Origin: Limnohabitans sp. Bal53
GTDB taxonomy: Bacteria > Pseudomonadota > Gammaproteobacteria > Burkholderiales > Burkholderiaceae_C
NCBI RefSeq assembly: GCF_003063355.1
Contig: NZ_NESH01000003.1
Coordinates: forward strand, 248,001-312,000
DNA length: 64,000 nucleotides
Direction of reading: 5' to 3'
Shown: positions 1 to 8,591 of the stretch, in pieces
Numbering within the stretch: position 1 is the first letter of the stretch
Layout: the number at the start of each line of letters is the position of its first letter
Translations under genes and position numbers: made by a program
The notes under the pieces: generated by a model
Databases searched by the model: none
Seen by the model: the letters and a program-made list of their open reading frames with translations, nothing else
Told to the model about the DNA's origin: nothing

Positions 1-277
1 CCCAGCGGGCCTTGAGTTTGGGGAAGAACTGGGTCTCGATCATGTAGGCCGTGACCACCAACCAGGCGGTGACCGACAGCGCCGGGGCAAAGCCAAAACG
101 CACAGGCCCCATCAGCAGCACCAGCAAACTGATGGCATGCAAGGCCCAGGCCAACCAAAGCAGGCGGCGCGCATGCACATCGCTCAGTCGGCGGGGCACC
201 AGAGCGGGCAAGGCATAGGTCAGGGCTGCCAATGCCGAGAAGGGCAGCGTCCACAAAGGCGCACTCGCTAAAATCAT
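1..277 (-). CDS. CcsA/YpjD-like cytochrome c assembly membrane protein, N-terminal part
   Basis: Minus-strand gene whose 3' part lies beyond the left edge; about 92 residues are visible from the ATG at 275-277. The peptide is strongly hydrophobic, with a first membrane segment near residues 5-25 and two more by residue 80. It resembles the start of the inner-membrane CcsA/CcmC-related family called YpjD, an eight-helix protein of uncertain role. The neighbour supports this: ypjD-like genes are commonly divergent from ffh, and here ffh starts 77 bp away on the other strand. The family's heme-handling WWD-type motif would lie outside the window, so the assignment rests on the N-terminus and synteny. 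Confidence 0.65.
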   Translation of the reverse strand, partial: MILASAPLWTLPFSALAALTYALPALVPRRLSDVHARRLLWLAWALHAISLLVLLMGPVRFGFAPALSVTAWLVVTAYMIETQFFPKLKARW

Positions 278-354
278 GGGTCCGAGTTTAGCCTTTCAGG
301 CGCTGCCGCTGGGGCTTCGCCAACACGCTTGACCGGTTTTTTCTGGATTCCCCC

Positions 355-1740
355 ATGGCCTCCGCCCTGACCGACAAACTCTCACGCCTCGTCAAGACCC
401 TCAGCGGGCAGGCCCGCATCACCGAATCGAACGTGGCCGACATGCTGCGCGAGGTGCGCATGGCCTTGCTCGAAGCCGACGTGGCGCTGCCCGTGGTGCG
501 CGATTTCATCGCCCGCGTGAAAGAAAAAGCCCTGGGCCAGGAAGTCATGGGCTCATTGAAGCCAGGTCAGGCATTGGTGGGTGTGGTCAACCGCGAGTTG
601 GCCGCCACCATGGGCGAGGGTGTGTCCGACATCAACCTGGCCGCGCAGCCCCCCGCCGTGATCTTGATGGCCGGTTTGCAAGGTGCGGGTAAAACCACCA
701 CCACCGCCAAGCTGGCCAAGCACCTGATTGAAAAGCGCAAAAAGAAAGTGCTCACGGTCTCGGGCGACGTGTACCGCCCCGCAGCCATCGAACAACTCAA
801 AACGGTCACGGCCCAAGCCGGTGCCGAGTGGTTCCCCAGCACGCCCGACCAAAAGCCGATCGACATCGCCCGCGCTGCCATCGACTACGCCCGCAAGCAC
901 TTCTTTGATGTGCTGCTGGTCGACACCGCCGGTCGCCTCGCGATTGACGAAGCCCTGATGGCCGAGATCAAGGCGCTGCACGCTGAATTGAAACCCATTG
1001 AAACCCTGTTTGTGGTGGACGCCATGCAGGGCCAAGACGCGGCCAACACCGCCAAGGCTTTCAGTGACGCCCTGCCTTTGACGGGCATTGTTTTGACCAA
1101 GCTGGACGGTGACTCTCGCGGTGGTGCTGCCCTGTCGGTGCGCCAGATCACGGGTGTGCCCATCAAGTTTGCGGGTACCAGCGAGAAGATCGACGGCTTG
1201 GAAGTGTTCGACGCCGAGCGCCACGCAGGCCGGGTGTTGGGCATGGGCGACATCGTGGCCTTGGTCGAGCAAGTCACGGCCGGTGTGGACATGGAAGCTG
1301 CTCAAAAGCTGGCGTCCAAGGTCAAGAGCGGTGGCAGTTTTGATTTGAATGACTTTTTGGCCCAGATCCAGCAGATGAAACAAATGGGTGGTTTGTCGAG
1401 CCTGATGGACAAGCTGCCCAGCCAGCTGACGGCCAAAGCCGGATCGATGGACATGGACAAGGTCGAGAAAGACATTGGTCGCAAGCAAGGCATCATCCAC
1501 AGCATGACGCCGCAAGAGCGTAAAAAACCTGAACTCATCAAAGCGACCCGCAAGCGCCGCATTGCCGCAGGTGCAGGCGTTCAAGTACAAGACGTCAACC
1601 GCATGCTCAAGGAGTTTGAGCAGATGCAGGACATGATGAAAAAAATGTCCGGCGGCGGCATGATGAAGATGATGAAACGCATGGGCGCCATGAAAGGGAT
1701 GATGGGCGGCGGCGGGGGCTTTCCCGGCATGCCGCGCTGA
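355..1740 (+). CDS. ffh: Signal recognition particle protein Ffh (SRP54)
   Basis: GTPase that, with 4.5S RNA, binds signal sequences of nascent membrane proteins and docks on FtsY (also in this window at 56224-57315). The 461-residue length is normal for the family. The N domain covers about residues 1-85. The G domain shows P-loop GLQGAGKTTTTAKL near residue 105, DTAGR near 188, and TKLDGDSRGG near 245. The C-terminal M domain ends in a methionine-rich tail (QMQDMMKKMSGGGMM) that lines the signal-peptide groove. The ATG at 355 begins the usual N-domain sequence MASALTDKLSRL. It is divergent from the ypjD-like gene and followed by a palindromic repeat pair that may act as its 3' end. Confidence 0.97.
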   Translation: MASALTDKLSRLVKTLSGQARITESNVADMLREVRMALLEADVALPVVRDFIARVKEKALGQEVMGSLKPGQALVGVVNRELAATMGEGVSDINLAAQPPAVILMAGLQGAGKTTTTAKLAKHLIEKRKKKVLTVSGDVYRPAAIEQLKTVTAQAGAEWFPSTPDQKPIDIARAAIDYARKHFFDVLLVDTAGRLAIDEALMAEIKALHAELKPIETLFVVDAMQGQDAANTAKAFSDALPLTGIVLTKLDGDSRGGAALSVRQITGVPIKFAGTSEKIDGLEVFDAERHAGRVLGMGDIVALVEQVTAGVDMEAAQKLASKVKSGGSFDLNDFLAQIQQMKQMGGLSSLMDKLPSQLTAKAGSMDMDKVEKDIGRKQGIIHSMTPQERKKPELIKATRKRRIAAGAGVQVQDVNRMLKEFEQMQDMMKKMSGGGMMKMMKRMGAMKGMMGGGGGFPGMPR

Positions 1741-1747
1741 TTCCCTC

Positions 1748-1815
1748 TGTGGGAGCGGTCTCCGACCGCGAGAGCGTGTGATGTGTTGCTGTCGCGGTCA
1801 GAGACCGCTCCTACA
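1748..1815. repeat. REP-like inverted pair, family A
   Basis: Two copies of a 23-bp palindromic unit, close to GTAGGAGCGGTCTCTGACCG plus CGA, lie head to head at 1749-1771 and 1792-1814 with a 20-bp spacer. Each unit has its own small dyad (GCGGTC...GACCGC) and the pair can fold into one long hairpin. The same unit recurs at 10176-10475. The position, just after the ffh stop codon, is typical of REP-type elements, and the hairpin may stabilise or end the ffh transcript. Confidence 0.8.
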
Positions 1816-1866
1816 ATTCTGGCTGCCTTATTGGGGTGATGCTAATCGCGCCAGTTCAAATGGACT

Positions 1867-2196
1867 TCAATACTGACTTGCGGGCAGCGTGACCTGCAGA
1901 CCGTCCAGGTCTGGGGTCAACATGATCTGACACGACAGGCGACTGCCCGGCTCGCGGGTTTGGGCGGTGAAGGCCAGCATGCCGTCTTCGTCGCTGCTCA
2001 TGGTCGGCAGTTTGGACTGCCAATCCGCTTGAACCACCACATGACAAGTCGCACAGGTGAGCAGCCCGCCGCAGTCGGCCTGGATACCGGGCAAATTCGC
2101 ATCGACTGCTGCTTGCATCAGACTTTGTCCGGGTTGGGCTTGCAAGGTGTGGGCGGCTTGTGCCGGGTCATGGGGGTGCAGGTGGATGGTGATCAT
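1867..2196 (-). CDS. Adrenodoxin-type [2Fe-2S] ferredoxin
   Basis: Small soluble electron carrier of 109 residues. The cluster ligands are visible as C42, C48, C51 and C89, the C-x5-C-x2-C...C spacing of adrenodoxin/putidaredoxin-type ferredoxins (motif DCGGLLTCATCH). It is the last gene of a three-gene minus-strand unit behind a Rieske oxygenase and a glutamine-synthetase-like ligase, so it most likely feeds electrons to that oxygenase; no ferredoxin reductase gene is nearby. I chose the ATG at 2194-2196, 14 bp after the upstream stop. An in-frame TTG six codons earlier is possible but would overlap the upstream gene. Confidence 0.88.
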   Translation of the reverse strand: MITIHLHPHDPAQAAHTLQAQPGQSLMQAAVDANLPGIQADCGGLLTCATCHVVVQADWQSKLPTMSSDEDGMLAFTAQTREPGSRLSCQIMLTPDLDGLQVTLPASQY

Positions 2197-2210
2197 GATC
2201 AAGTGGTTTC

Positions 2211-3692
2211 TCAAATGCGCCCGAAATACTCGCGGCGGTGGAATTCCTGGGCGTCATCGGCCTGGGCCAAGCGCTGGTGTTCGGCTTGTTTGATGGTGCT
2301 GTAGTAATCGACAAAAGGCTGGCCCAGCGCCTGGCACAAGGCCGCGTCTTTTTGCAAGGCGCGCACCGCATCGGCCAAGCTGGTCGGGATGGTGTTGGCA
2401 CCCGTTGAATAGGGTGTTTCGCTGGCTGGCGGCGCTTGCAGCAGTGCGTCCACACCATCTAGGCCCGCGTGGATTTGCGAGGCCATGTACAGGTAGGGGT
2501 TGGCCGCAGGCTCGCCCAGCCGGTTTTCAATGCGGGTGCCTTTGTCGCCCGGCGCACCAATGACACGCAGCATCGCGCCCCGGTTGTCGCGGCCCCACAA
2601 GATGGACTGCGGCGCCATGGCATTGGGCCGAAAGCGCCCATAACCATTGCTGGTGGACGTGCACAAGGCGGTGAGCGCCGGGGCATGGGCCAGCAGCCCC
2701 GCCAGCCAGGCCGCACCCGCATCAGTCAGCACTTGCCGGGCATCGCGTGCTGTGCTGCCGGGCTCGGGCACATCGCGCATGAAAACATGGCGGCCCGTGG
2801 TGGTGTCAACCAGGGATTGGTGCAAGTGCCAGCCGCTTGACATGATGGCGTCAAAGGGCGGCCGACACATGAAGGTGGCGTGGTAGCCGGCACGGCGCAG
2901 GGCTTGGCGCGTGGCGTTGCGAAAAAGAACCATGTGGTCGGCGGCAGTCAGCGCATCGCGCACGTCGAACACCGCTTCGACCTGGCTGGGGCCGAGTTCG
3001 ATTTCGAGCGAGATCAGCGGCAAACCCAGCGCTTGGGCGGTGCGCTGCACGATGCGCAGCGGCTCTTCGGCCCGGTCAAACCAGGCCTCGGTCAGCAGGT
3101 TGAAGCCCGGGTGGATCAGGCTGACCTCGGGCGCAGGGCCAGGCCAGGCGGCGCGACTTGGGTCCAGATCGTGCCCATGCAGTGGATCTTTCAGCCGGTA
3201 GATGTGGAATTCAACTTCCAGCCCGCAGCGCATTTGCCAGCCGCGCTCAGTCAGGCGCTGCACGGCTTGCTGCAGCACATGGCGCGAATCCAGCGTCACG
3301 ATGCGCCCATCCGCAAAAAAGGGCTGGCACTGCAGCCAGCCGGTCTTGTCGGCCCAAGGCAAAACTTGCCAGCTGGCCGGGTCGGGCATGAGTGTGAAGT
3401 TGCTGGCTCCAGCAAAGCCGGGCAGGGTCTCTTGAATGCCTTGCTCGAACACCTTGAAGGCGGTGCGGTCCGAGCTGTCCTTGAGCAGCAAGGTGCTGAC
3501 CATGCCGATGCCATTGGCCAGCGCCTGGCGAAGTTGCGAAGCCACGAGGGTCTTGCCGCGCACCACGCCGTGCAGATCGCACCAACCCAGGCGGATCAGC
3601 TCGATCCCTGAGGATTCGACCTGCTGAACCAGTTGTTCACAGGCTGTTTGCCGTTCGAGGCTGTGCAAGCCGCAACGTTCAGCGAAACTCAT
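2211..3692 (-). CDS. Glutamine synthetase-family gamma-glutamyl ligase
   Basis: A 493-residue member of the glutamine synthetase superfamily. It has an N-terminal beta-grasp-like region with a WCDLHGVVRGK stretch (near residue 37) and a C-terminal catalytic domain with EVEFHIY, EIELGPSQVEAV, SSGWHLHQSL and ENRLGEPAANPYLY, which match the metal- and glutamate-binding regions. The sequence is closer in style to amine-specific gamma-glutamyl ligases (PuuA, IpuC, AtdA1 type) than to housekeeping GlnA. Its ATG overlaps the TGA of the Rieske gene (ATGA), so the two are probably translationally coupled. I infer ATP-dependent gamma-glutamylation of an amine or aniline-like substrate before oxygenation; the actual amine is unknown. 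Confidence 0.82.
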   Translation of the reverse strand: MSFAERCGLHSLERQTACEQLVQQVESSGIELIRLGWCDLHGVVRGKTLVASQLRQALANGIGMVSTLLLKDSSDRTAFKVFEQGIQETLPGFAGASNFTLMPDPASWQVLPWADKTGWLQCQPFFADGRIVTLDSRHVLQQAVQRLTERGWQMRCGLEVEFHIYRLKDPLHGHDLDPSRAAWPGPAPEVSLIHPGFNLLTEAWFDRAEEPLRIVQRTAQALGLPLISLEIELGPSQVEAVFDVRDALTAADHMVLFRNATRQALRRAGYHATFMCRPPFDAIMSSGWHLHQSLVDTTTGRHVFMRDVPEPGSTARDARQVLTDAGAAWLAGLLAHAPALTALCTSTSNGYGRFRPNAMAPQSILWGRDNRGAMLRVIGAPGDKGTRIENRLGEPAANPYLYMASQIHAGLDGVDALLQAPPASETPYSTGANTIPTSLADAVRALQKDAALCQALGQPFVDYYSTIKQAEHQRLAQADDAQEFHRREYFGRI

Positions 3693-5080
3693 GCGGCGCT
3701 CTTGTCGGCTGGGGTTGGCAGATCAGCCGGCAAAGCGGCGTTCCATGGCGCGCCGTTGCGTTTGGCCGCGCAGGCTTCGCGCCACCACTGCGGCCACTGC
3801 CCGCTGGGCGCCATGCCATCCACTGTGTCGGGGCCTATGCGCTGGCTGGCCACGGCGGCTTGCGCAAAACCGGGCGGCAGGCCGCCGGCTTGCACGGTCT
3901 CGATGGCTTTGAGCAACATGCGCCGGTTTGCCATGATCACCTTGTCGCTGGTGCCCAGGTGCTCGCGGGTGCGGTCCTGGATCGCGCCCATGCTCTCGCA
4001 GGCCCACTGGTCGTGCACATTGATGTCGTCTTCACCCATGCCCAGGTAGGTGCGCGAAACTTGCTCTTCGGGGTTGAAGCCCCAGTGGTTGTGCCTGCCC
4101 GCTTTGGGGATGTAGTCGGGCAGCGTGACCGAGGGGAGCCGCTGGTTGCGCATGGCCTCCTTGTCCACCGGGGCGTCAAAGCTGGTGAACACCGAATACC
4201 AATAGGTGTGTGTGTCGTCCACCGGCACATGCATCTGTGTGATGGTCATGGTCTCGGACAGCGGAATCACAAAAGTGTGTGGGAACAGCGCGTTGGTCAC
4301 CCGCACATGCGTGAGCTCATCGTTGAGCGGGCGCAGGGCCGTCAGGCGCAGGCCCGCCTCGGTAGGCTCAAAAGAAATCTCGGGCTGGTCCAGTTCACGC
4401 ATCACCCGCGTCATGGGCCAGCGTTCGCCTTGCACATCGCCTGCGCTTGCGCCCCGGAACTGGCGGCCATAGCTGCCTTCCAAAGATTCGTCGTTAAAAA
4501 AGCGGTGCAGGTACGAAGCATGCGCCGGATCAATGCCCACCTCAAACGCCTGCAGCCAGTTGCAGTGCCAAAGGCCCTTGAAGGCAAAGGTGTGCGTGGC
4601 CGGGGCGCTGAAGGCGTCGATGCCCGGCAGCGGCGGCGGGGTCTGGCCTTCGGGGCCGAACCAGCCAAAAAGTATGCCGCTGCGCTCGATGATCGGGTAG
4701 CTGCGCTGGCGCACCCGGCTGCACAGCGTGCTGCCAGAGGGTTCGGCGGGTGTCTCGATGCACTGGCCCGTGACATCGAACTTCCAACCGTGGAAAGGGC
4801 AACGCAAGCCATCACCTTCGTTGCGGCCATAGGCCAGGTCCGCACCCCGGTGCGGGCAGTCGCGGTCGAGTAAACCATAGTCGCCCAGCGCGTTGCGAAA
4901 CAGCACCAGGTCCTGCCCCAGAATTCGCACCGCCTTGACCGGGCGAATGGCCATGCGCGGATCGAGCGCGGGGTTGAATTCGTCCACCAACGCCACAGGC
5001 TGCCAATAGTGGCGCATCACCGCACCGCAAGGTGTGCCCGGGCCGATGCGGGTGATCAATTCGTTTTGTTCAGATTTCAT
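3689..5080 (-). CDS. Rieske non-heme iron oxygenase, alpha subunit
   Basis: 463 residues, single-subunit type related to the phthalate 4,5-dioxygenase and phenoxybenzoate dioxygenase group. The N-terminal Rieske domain has C75-x-H77 and C94-x2-H97 (CPHRGADL and CPFHGW) for the [2Fe-2S] cluster. The catalytic domain carries the mononuclear iron triad region with D184, H187 and H192 in IDPAHASYLH. No beta subunit gene is present, as usual for this class. It is the first gene of the unit ending with the ferredoxin at 1867-2196, and is followed by a gamma-glutamyl ligase through an ATGA overlap. The substrate may therefore be a gamma-glutamylated amine, which is an inference from context. Confidence 0.9.
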   Translation of the reverse strand: MKSEQNELITRIGPGTPCGAVMRHYWQPVALVDEFNPALDPRMAIRPVKAVRILGQDLVLFRNALGDYGLLDRDCPHRGADLAYGRNEGDGLRCPFHGWKFDVTGQCIETPAEPSGSTLCSRVRQRSYPIIERSGILFGWFGPEGQTPPPLPGIDAFSAPATHTFAFKGLWHCNWLQAFEVGIDPAHASYLHRFFNDESLEGSYGRQFRGASAGDVQGERWPMTRVMRELDQPEISFEPTEAGLRLTALRPLNDELTHVRVTNALFPHTFVIPLSETMTITQMHVPVDDTHTYWYSVFTSFDAPVDKEAMRNQRLPSVTLPDYIPKAGRHNHWGFNPEEQVSRTYLGMGEDDINVHDQWACESMGAIQDRTREHLGTSDKVIMANRRMLLKAIETVQAGGLPPGFAQAAVASQRIGPDTVDGMAPSGQWPQWWREACAAKRNGAPWNAALPADLPTPADKSAA

Positions 5081-5259
5081 GGGGGCCTCTGGACAGTGAA
5101 GTCTGCGTCTGAATGGAACGTGTGCCGGGTGGGCGCAGGCACACTTGCAATGCCATTCAGTTTAAACCGCAGCGCAGGGCGCAGCCGCTAACAGGCGACA
5201 GCATGGCCCGTGTCAAGTGGGGCCAGACAAGGTGCTGCCACTGACGCAAAATCGGGCCC

Positions 5260-5655
5260 ATGACACAGCTACTTTTTATCTATGGCACCCTGATGCCCGG
5301 CCTGCGCCTGGAGGCCCAAATGCAAGGTGCCCGCTTTGTGGGTGCAGCCCAAGTGCCCGGCCGCTTGGTTGACGTGGGCCGCTACCCCGGGTTCCTTGCG
5401 GGCGATGGCTTGGTCACGGGTGAAGTCTATGAAGTCGATGCCTTACATCTGGCCCGGTTGGATGGGGTTGAAGACATGGTGCCCGGCGACCGTGCTGCAT
5501 CGCAATACTGGCGCGAGGAGGTCACCGTGGCGAGTGGTCCGCTGAAAGGCCATCTGGTGCAAACCTATGTCTACAACCGTCCGGTGGATGGCTGCACACT
5601 CATTGCGCACGGTGACTACCGACGCTACATCCGTGAAGTCGGCCGCGAGTCCTGA
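5260..5655 (+). CDS. Gamma-glutamylcyclotransferase (AIG2/GGACT-like) protein
   Basis: 131-residue protein of the gamma-glutamylcyclotransferase fold. The substrate-loop motif YGTLMPG is at residues 8-14 and the presumed catalytic glutamate is E71 in LDGVED, followed by the usual Y-x-R-x2-V-x-V pattern (YWREEVTV, residues 83-90). Members release 5-oxoproline from gamma-glutamyl amines or peptides. It lies divergent from the Rieske/gamma-glutamyl ligase unit, 179 bp away, which is suggestive: the ligase would attach glutamate and this enzyme could remove it. The family is also common as a stand-alone housekeeping gene, so the link is an inference. Confidence 0.82.
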   Translation: MTQLLFIYGTLMPGLRLEAQMQGARFVGAAQVPGRLVDVGRYPGFLAGDGLVTGEVYEVDALHLARLDGVEDMVPGDRAASQYWREEVTVASGPLKGHLVQTYVYNRPVDGCTLIAHGDYRRYIREVGRES

Positions 5656-5661
5656 TCTTCC

Positions 5662-5732
5662 GTAGGTCGGTGGCTTTAGCCCCGACATCTCTTTGGAGGT
5701 GCGCAGTATCGGGGCTGAAGCCGTCGACTTAC
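5662..5732. repeat. REP-like inverted pair, family B
   Basis: An imperfect inverted pair of about 24 bp each: GTAGGTCGGTGGCTTTAGCC (plus CCGA) at 5662-5685 and its near complement at 5709-5732. It begins 6 bp after the stop codon of the gamma-glutamylcyclotransferase gene. The core GGCTT-TAGCC differs from family A, although the outer GTAGG is shared. Confidence 0.7.
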
Positions 5733-5750
5733 AAAAAACAGTGCATCTCT

Positions 5751-5828
5751 TTGTAGGCGCCCACCCCGTGGGCGATGGCTTTCAAGGGCGTGTGCCACGC
5801 CCATCGCCCACAGGGTGGGCTCCTACAA
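5751..5828. repeat. REP-like inverted pair, family C
   Basis: A 28-bp arm starting TTGTAGGCGCCCACCCCGTG at 5751-5778 pairs with 5801-5828, which ends GGGTGGGCTCCTACAA, with few mismatches. It ends 2 bp before the miaB stop codon on the minus strand, so a long RNA hairpin would form at the 3' end of miaB and of the convergent gene. Confidence 0.75.
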
Positions 5829-5830
5829 CA

Positions 5831-7168
5831 TCAATCGCGAACGACCAACTCGCCGCGCAGCGAGTGCGACAGGCCTTGGGTGATCCGCACATCCGCCATT
5901 TGACCGATCAGACGGTCCATGTTCGGGCCGCCAGGGAAGTTGACCACCCGGTTGCACTCGGTGCGACCTGCCAGCTCGGTGGCGTCCTTGCGAGAAGGGC
6001 GCTCCACCAAAATGCGTTGCACCGTGCCCACGCGGCTGTCGCCGATGCGTTGCACGTTCTCTTCGATGGTCGCTTGCAGGTGGTGCAGGCGGCGCAGTTT
6101 TTCGGCGTGTGGCGTGTCGTCGTGCAGGTTGGCCGCAGGCGTGCCGGGGCGGGGGCTGAAGATGAAGCTGAAACTCGTGTCGAAACCCACATCGGTGATC
6201 AGCTTCATCATCTTGTTGAAGTCGTCCTCGGTCTCGCCGGGGAATCCCACGATGAAATCGCTGCTGAGCGACATGTCGGGGCGGATCGCCCGCAGCTTGC
6301 GGATCGTGCTCTTGTATTCCATAGCGGTGTAGCCGCGCTTCATGGCCATCAAGATGCGGTCCGAGCCGTGCTGCACGGGCAAGTGCAGGTGGCTCACCAG
6401 TTTGGGGATCTTTTCGTAAGCGTCGATCAGGCGCTGGGTGAACTCATTGGGGTGGCTGGTCACGTAGCGGATGCGCTCGATGCCGGGCATGTCGGCCACG
6501 TACTCCAGCAGCAGCGCAAAGTCGGCGATCTCTGATGTACCGCCCATCTTGCCCCGGTAGGCGTTCACGTTCTGGCCCAGCAGGGTGATCTCTTTCACGC
6601 CCTGCGCGGCCAGCCCCGCCACCTCGACCAGTACATCGTCAAACGGGCGTGAGACTTCTTCGCCCCGGGTGTAGGGCACCACGCAATAACTGCAGTACTT
6701 GCTACAGCCTTCCATGATCGACACAAACGCCGTGGCACCGTCCACCTTGGCGGGCGGCAGGTGGTCAAACTTTTCAATCTCGGGGAAGCTGATGTCGACT
6801 TGCGGGCGCTGCTTGCGCTCGCGCTCATTCAGCAATTCGGGCAGGCGGTGCAGGGTTTGCGGGCCAAACACCACGTCCACATAAGGCGCACGCTTGATGA
6901 TCTCGGCGCCTTCCTGGCTGGCCACGCAGCCGCCCACACCAATCAGCACGCCCTTGGCTTTGAGGTGCTGCACCCGGCCCAAGTCGCTGAACACTTTTTC
7001 TTGCGCTTTCTCGCGTACCGAGCAGGTGTTGAACAAAATCAGATCGGCCTCGTCCACATCCTGTGTGGGCTCATAGCCCTGGGCCGCGCCCAGCACATCG
7101 GCCATCTTGTCCGAGTCGTACTCGTTCATCTGGCAGCCAAAGGTTTTGATGAAGACCTTCTTGCTCAT
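5831..7168 (-). CDS. miaB: tRNA-2-methylthio-N6-dimethylallyladenosine synthase
   Basis: Radical-SAM methylthiotransferase that converts i6A37 to ms2i6A37 in tRNAs reading UNN codons. At 445 residues it has the family's three domains: an N-terminal methylthiotransferase domain ([19 protein letters not shown] and VGGCVA hold its three cluster cysteines), a radical-SAM core with CSKYCSYC near residue 155, and a C-terminal TRAM domain (about 380-445). A GTGGAGG Shine-Dalgarno lies 4-5 bp before the ATG at 7166-7168. Two convergent-type palindromic repeat pairs follow its stop codon. Confidence 0.97.
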   Translation of the reverse strand: MSKKVFIKTFGCQMNEYDSDKMADVLGAAQGYEPTQDVDEADLILFNTCSVREKAQEKVFSDLGRVQHLKAKGVLIGVGGCVASQEGAEIIKRAPYVDVVFGPQTLHRLPELLNERERKQRPQVDISFPEIEKFDHLPPAKVDGATAFVSIMEGCSKYCSYCVVPYTRGEEVSRPFDDVLVEVAGLAAQGVKEITLLGQNVNAYRGKMGGTSEIADFALLLEYVADMPGIERIRYVTSHPNEFTQRLIDAYEKIPKLVSHLHLPVQHGSDRILMAMKRGYTAMEYKSTIRKLRAIRPDMSLSSDFIVGFPGETEDDFNKMMKLITDVGFDTSFSFIFSPRPGTPAANLHDDTPHAEKLRRLHHLQATIEENVQRIGDSRVGTVQRILVERPSRKDATELAGRTECNRVVNFPGGPNMDRLIGQMADVRITQGLSHSLRGELVVRD

Positions 7169-7251
7169 GCGGCCTCCACGGCAGTGACGGAGGTGATGAA
7201 GTCAAGGCAAAGCAAAGCACGCCCGCGAGGGGTCAGAGTGCAGCGGTTCAT
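7165..7251 (-). CDS. Possible 28-residue leader peptide before miaB
   Basis: A short frame reading [20 protein letters not shown] and eight more residues ends in a TGA that overlaps the miaB start codon (ATGA), and its last codons contain the miaB ribosome-binding site. Such an arrangement could couple miaB translation to the leader. There is no good Shine-Dalgarno before its own ATG and I recognise no family, so it may be chance. Confidence 0.2.
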   Translation of the reverse strand: MNRCTLTPRGRALLCLDFITSVTAVEAA

Positions 7252-7306
7252 GGTGTAGATCCAGAGGCTGTTGGGGGAAAGCGCTGGGGGCGCTGAGGAG
7301 GGAGGA

Positions 7307-7888
7307 TTATCGCAGCTGAAAGTAGGCGTAGACCAAAGCGGCCAAGGCCACCGTGCCCCAGCCCAGCCACTCCATGAAGGGGCGCAGTTTGGGCTCCATG
7401 GCAGGGCCAAAACGGCCCATCAGCCAGCCGACCAAAAAGAACCGACCGCCACGGCCAATGAACGAGGCCAGGACAAAGGGCAAGAGCGGCATGGCCATGC
7501 TGCCGGCTGCGATGGTGAAGGCTTTGTAGGGAATGGGCGAGAAGCCCGCCAGCAGCACCGCCCAAAACCCCCAGTCCACAAACCAGGCTTTGGCCAACTC
7601 GATCTTGGGTGCCCATCCGGCTTGCGTGACCCAGGGCATGATGGTGTCAATGGCCCAAACGCCAATGGCATAACCCAGTGCGCCACCGGCCACCGAGGCC
7701 AAAGTGGTGATCATGGCCAAGCGGAACCATCGCTGGGGTTGTGCCACGCACATGGGCGCCAGCATCACGTCGGGCGGGATCGGGAAAAACGAAGACTCTG
7801 CAAAGCTGATACCGCCCAAAAACCAGGGGGCCTTGGGGTGCCGACTCCACACCATCACGCGGTCATACAGTGCGCCAAACAATTTCAC
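7307..7888 (-). CDS. YqaA/DedA-superfamily (VTT domain) inner-membrane protein
   Basis: 193-residue protein with about five membrane segments. It matches the SNARE-associated/VTT family of the short YqaA type: an early F-x-E-S-S-F-F-P-I-P-P-D motif near residues 29-41, a central glycine-rich helix (SVAGGALGYAIG), and a second signature GFSPIPYKAF near 115 followed by GRGGRFF near 145. Family members are proposed lipid scramblases or envelope-maintenance proteins; the substrate is not known for YqaA types. It sits 55 bp upstream of the short frame before miaB on the same strand. The ATG at 7886-7888 is the only sensible start. Confidence 0.85.
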   Translation of the reverse strand: MKLFGALYDRVMVWSRHPKAPWFLGGISFAESSFFPIPPDVMLAPMCVAQPQRWFRLAMITTLASVAGGALGYAIGVWAIDTIMPWVTQAGWAPKIELAKAWFVDWGFWAVLLAGFSPIPYKAFTIAAGSMAMPLLPFVLASFIGRGGRFFLVGWLMGRFGPAMEPKLRPFMEWLGWGTVALAALVYAYFQLR

Positions 7889-7946
7889 GTTGCATCCTCG
7901 GGTCTTGCCGCATGGGCGAAGCCCGCATTATCCGGTTTACACCCCA

Positions 7947-8570
7947 TCAGGCGGCGGTGTCATGGTCTGGTTTGGATCTGAAAAACATCGGATAGGCCCT
8001 TTGCACCGTCGGGCTGTCATAGGCCCAGCTGTGGCATTGGCCCAGGAAATAGGGCGCTTGGGTCATCTCGGGGTGAGGCTGGCCTGCCAGTTCGCGGCGC
8101 TGCCATTGGCCTGAAGGCAGGGTTTGGTAAGCCGCCGTGGCCATGTTGAACAACATCTCGCGCAGGTGGGTGCAGCCGTCGGTGCCGCCCACATGTTGGT
8201 TGATGACCTTGCGCCAGCCCGGGCCCATGGTGCAGCCGATGAGTTTGTGCATGTTGTGTGGCGCACTGGTGCATTCGGTGTGGGGGACGTCGTCCATGGA
8301 GGTGGCGATGTCCTGGATGACCATTTGGTTGTTGAGCGTGACGCGGATTTTCAGGCCGTGAATCGGCTCATGGCCTGGGAACAGCCTTTCGTTGGGCACC
8401 TGAAAGCTGAAGGTCTTGACGTCGGTCAGTTGGGCTTCGATGTCCCACAGTCCGTCTTCGCGGTCATAGCCTTGGTAGACCACGGTTCGCGTATGTGACA
8501 GTTTTCGGGGGGAGGGTGGTGGAAGTGCCAATGGAAATCTCGGATCGGTGATGTTGAATGCTTGGATCAT
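7947..8570 (-). CDS. DUF2889 domain protein
   Basis: 207-residue soluble protein whose opening (PPPSPRKLSHTRTVVYQGYD, then REDGLWDIE) and later MGPGWRK and DGCTHLREML stretches match the DUF2889 family. The function of the family is unknown; members often lie next to aromatic-acid or acyl-CoA metabolism genes. Here it is divergent from an acyl-CoA synthetase with only 21 bp between the two start codons. The ATG at 8568-8570 gives a normal family N-terminus. Reading on the same strand continues open far upstream, but that part is antisense to the synthetase and not coding. Confidence 0.8.
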   Translation of the reverse strand: MIQAFNITDPRFPLALPPPSPRKLSHTRTVVYQGYDREDGLWDIEAQLTDVKTFSFQVPNERLFPGHEPIHGLKIRVTLNNQMVIQDIATSMDDVPHTECTSAPHNMHKLIGCTMGPGWRKVINQHVGGTDGCTHLREMLFNMATAAYQTLPSGQWQRRELAGQPHPEMTQAPYFLGQCHSWAYDSPTVQRAYPMFFRSKPDHDTAA

Positions 8571-8591
8571 ATCGACACAGGAGTCCAGAGC

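Noticed and set aside
553..1590. A 345-codon minus-strand open frame inside ffh.
   Set aside because: Antisense shadow of ffh, His/Gly-rich, no start signals.
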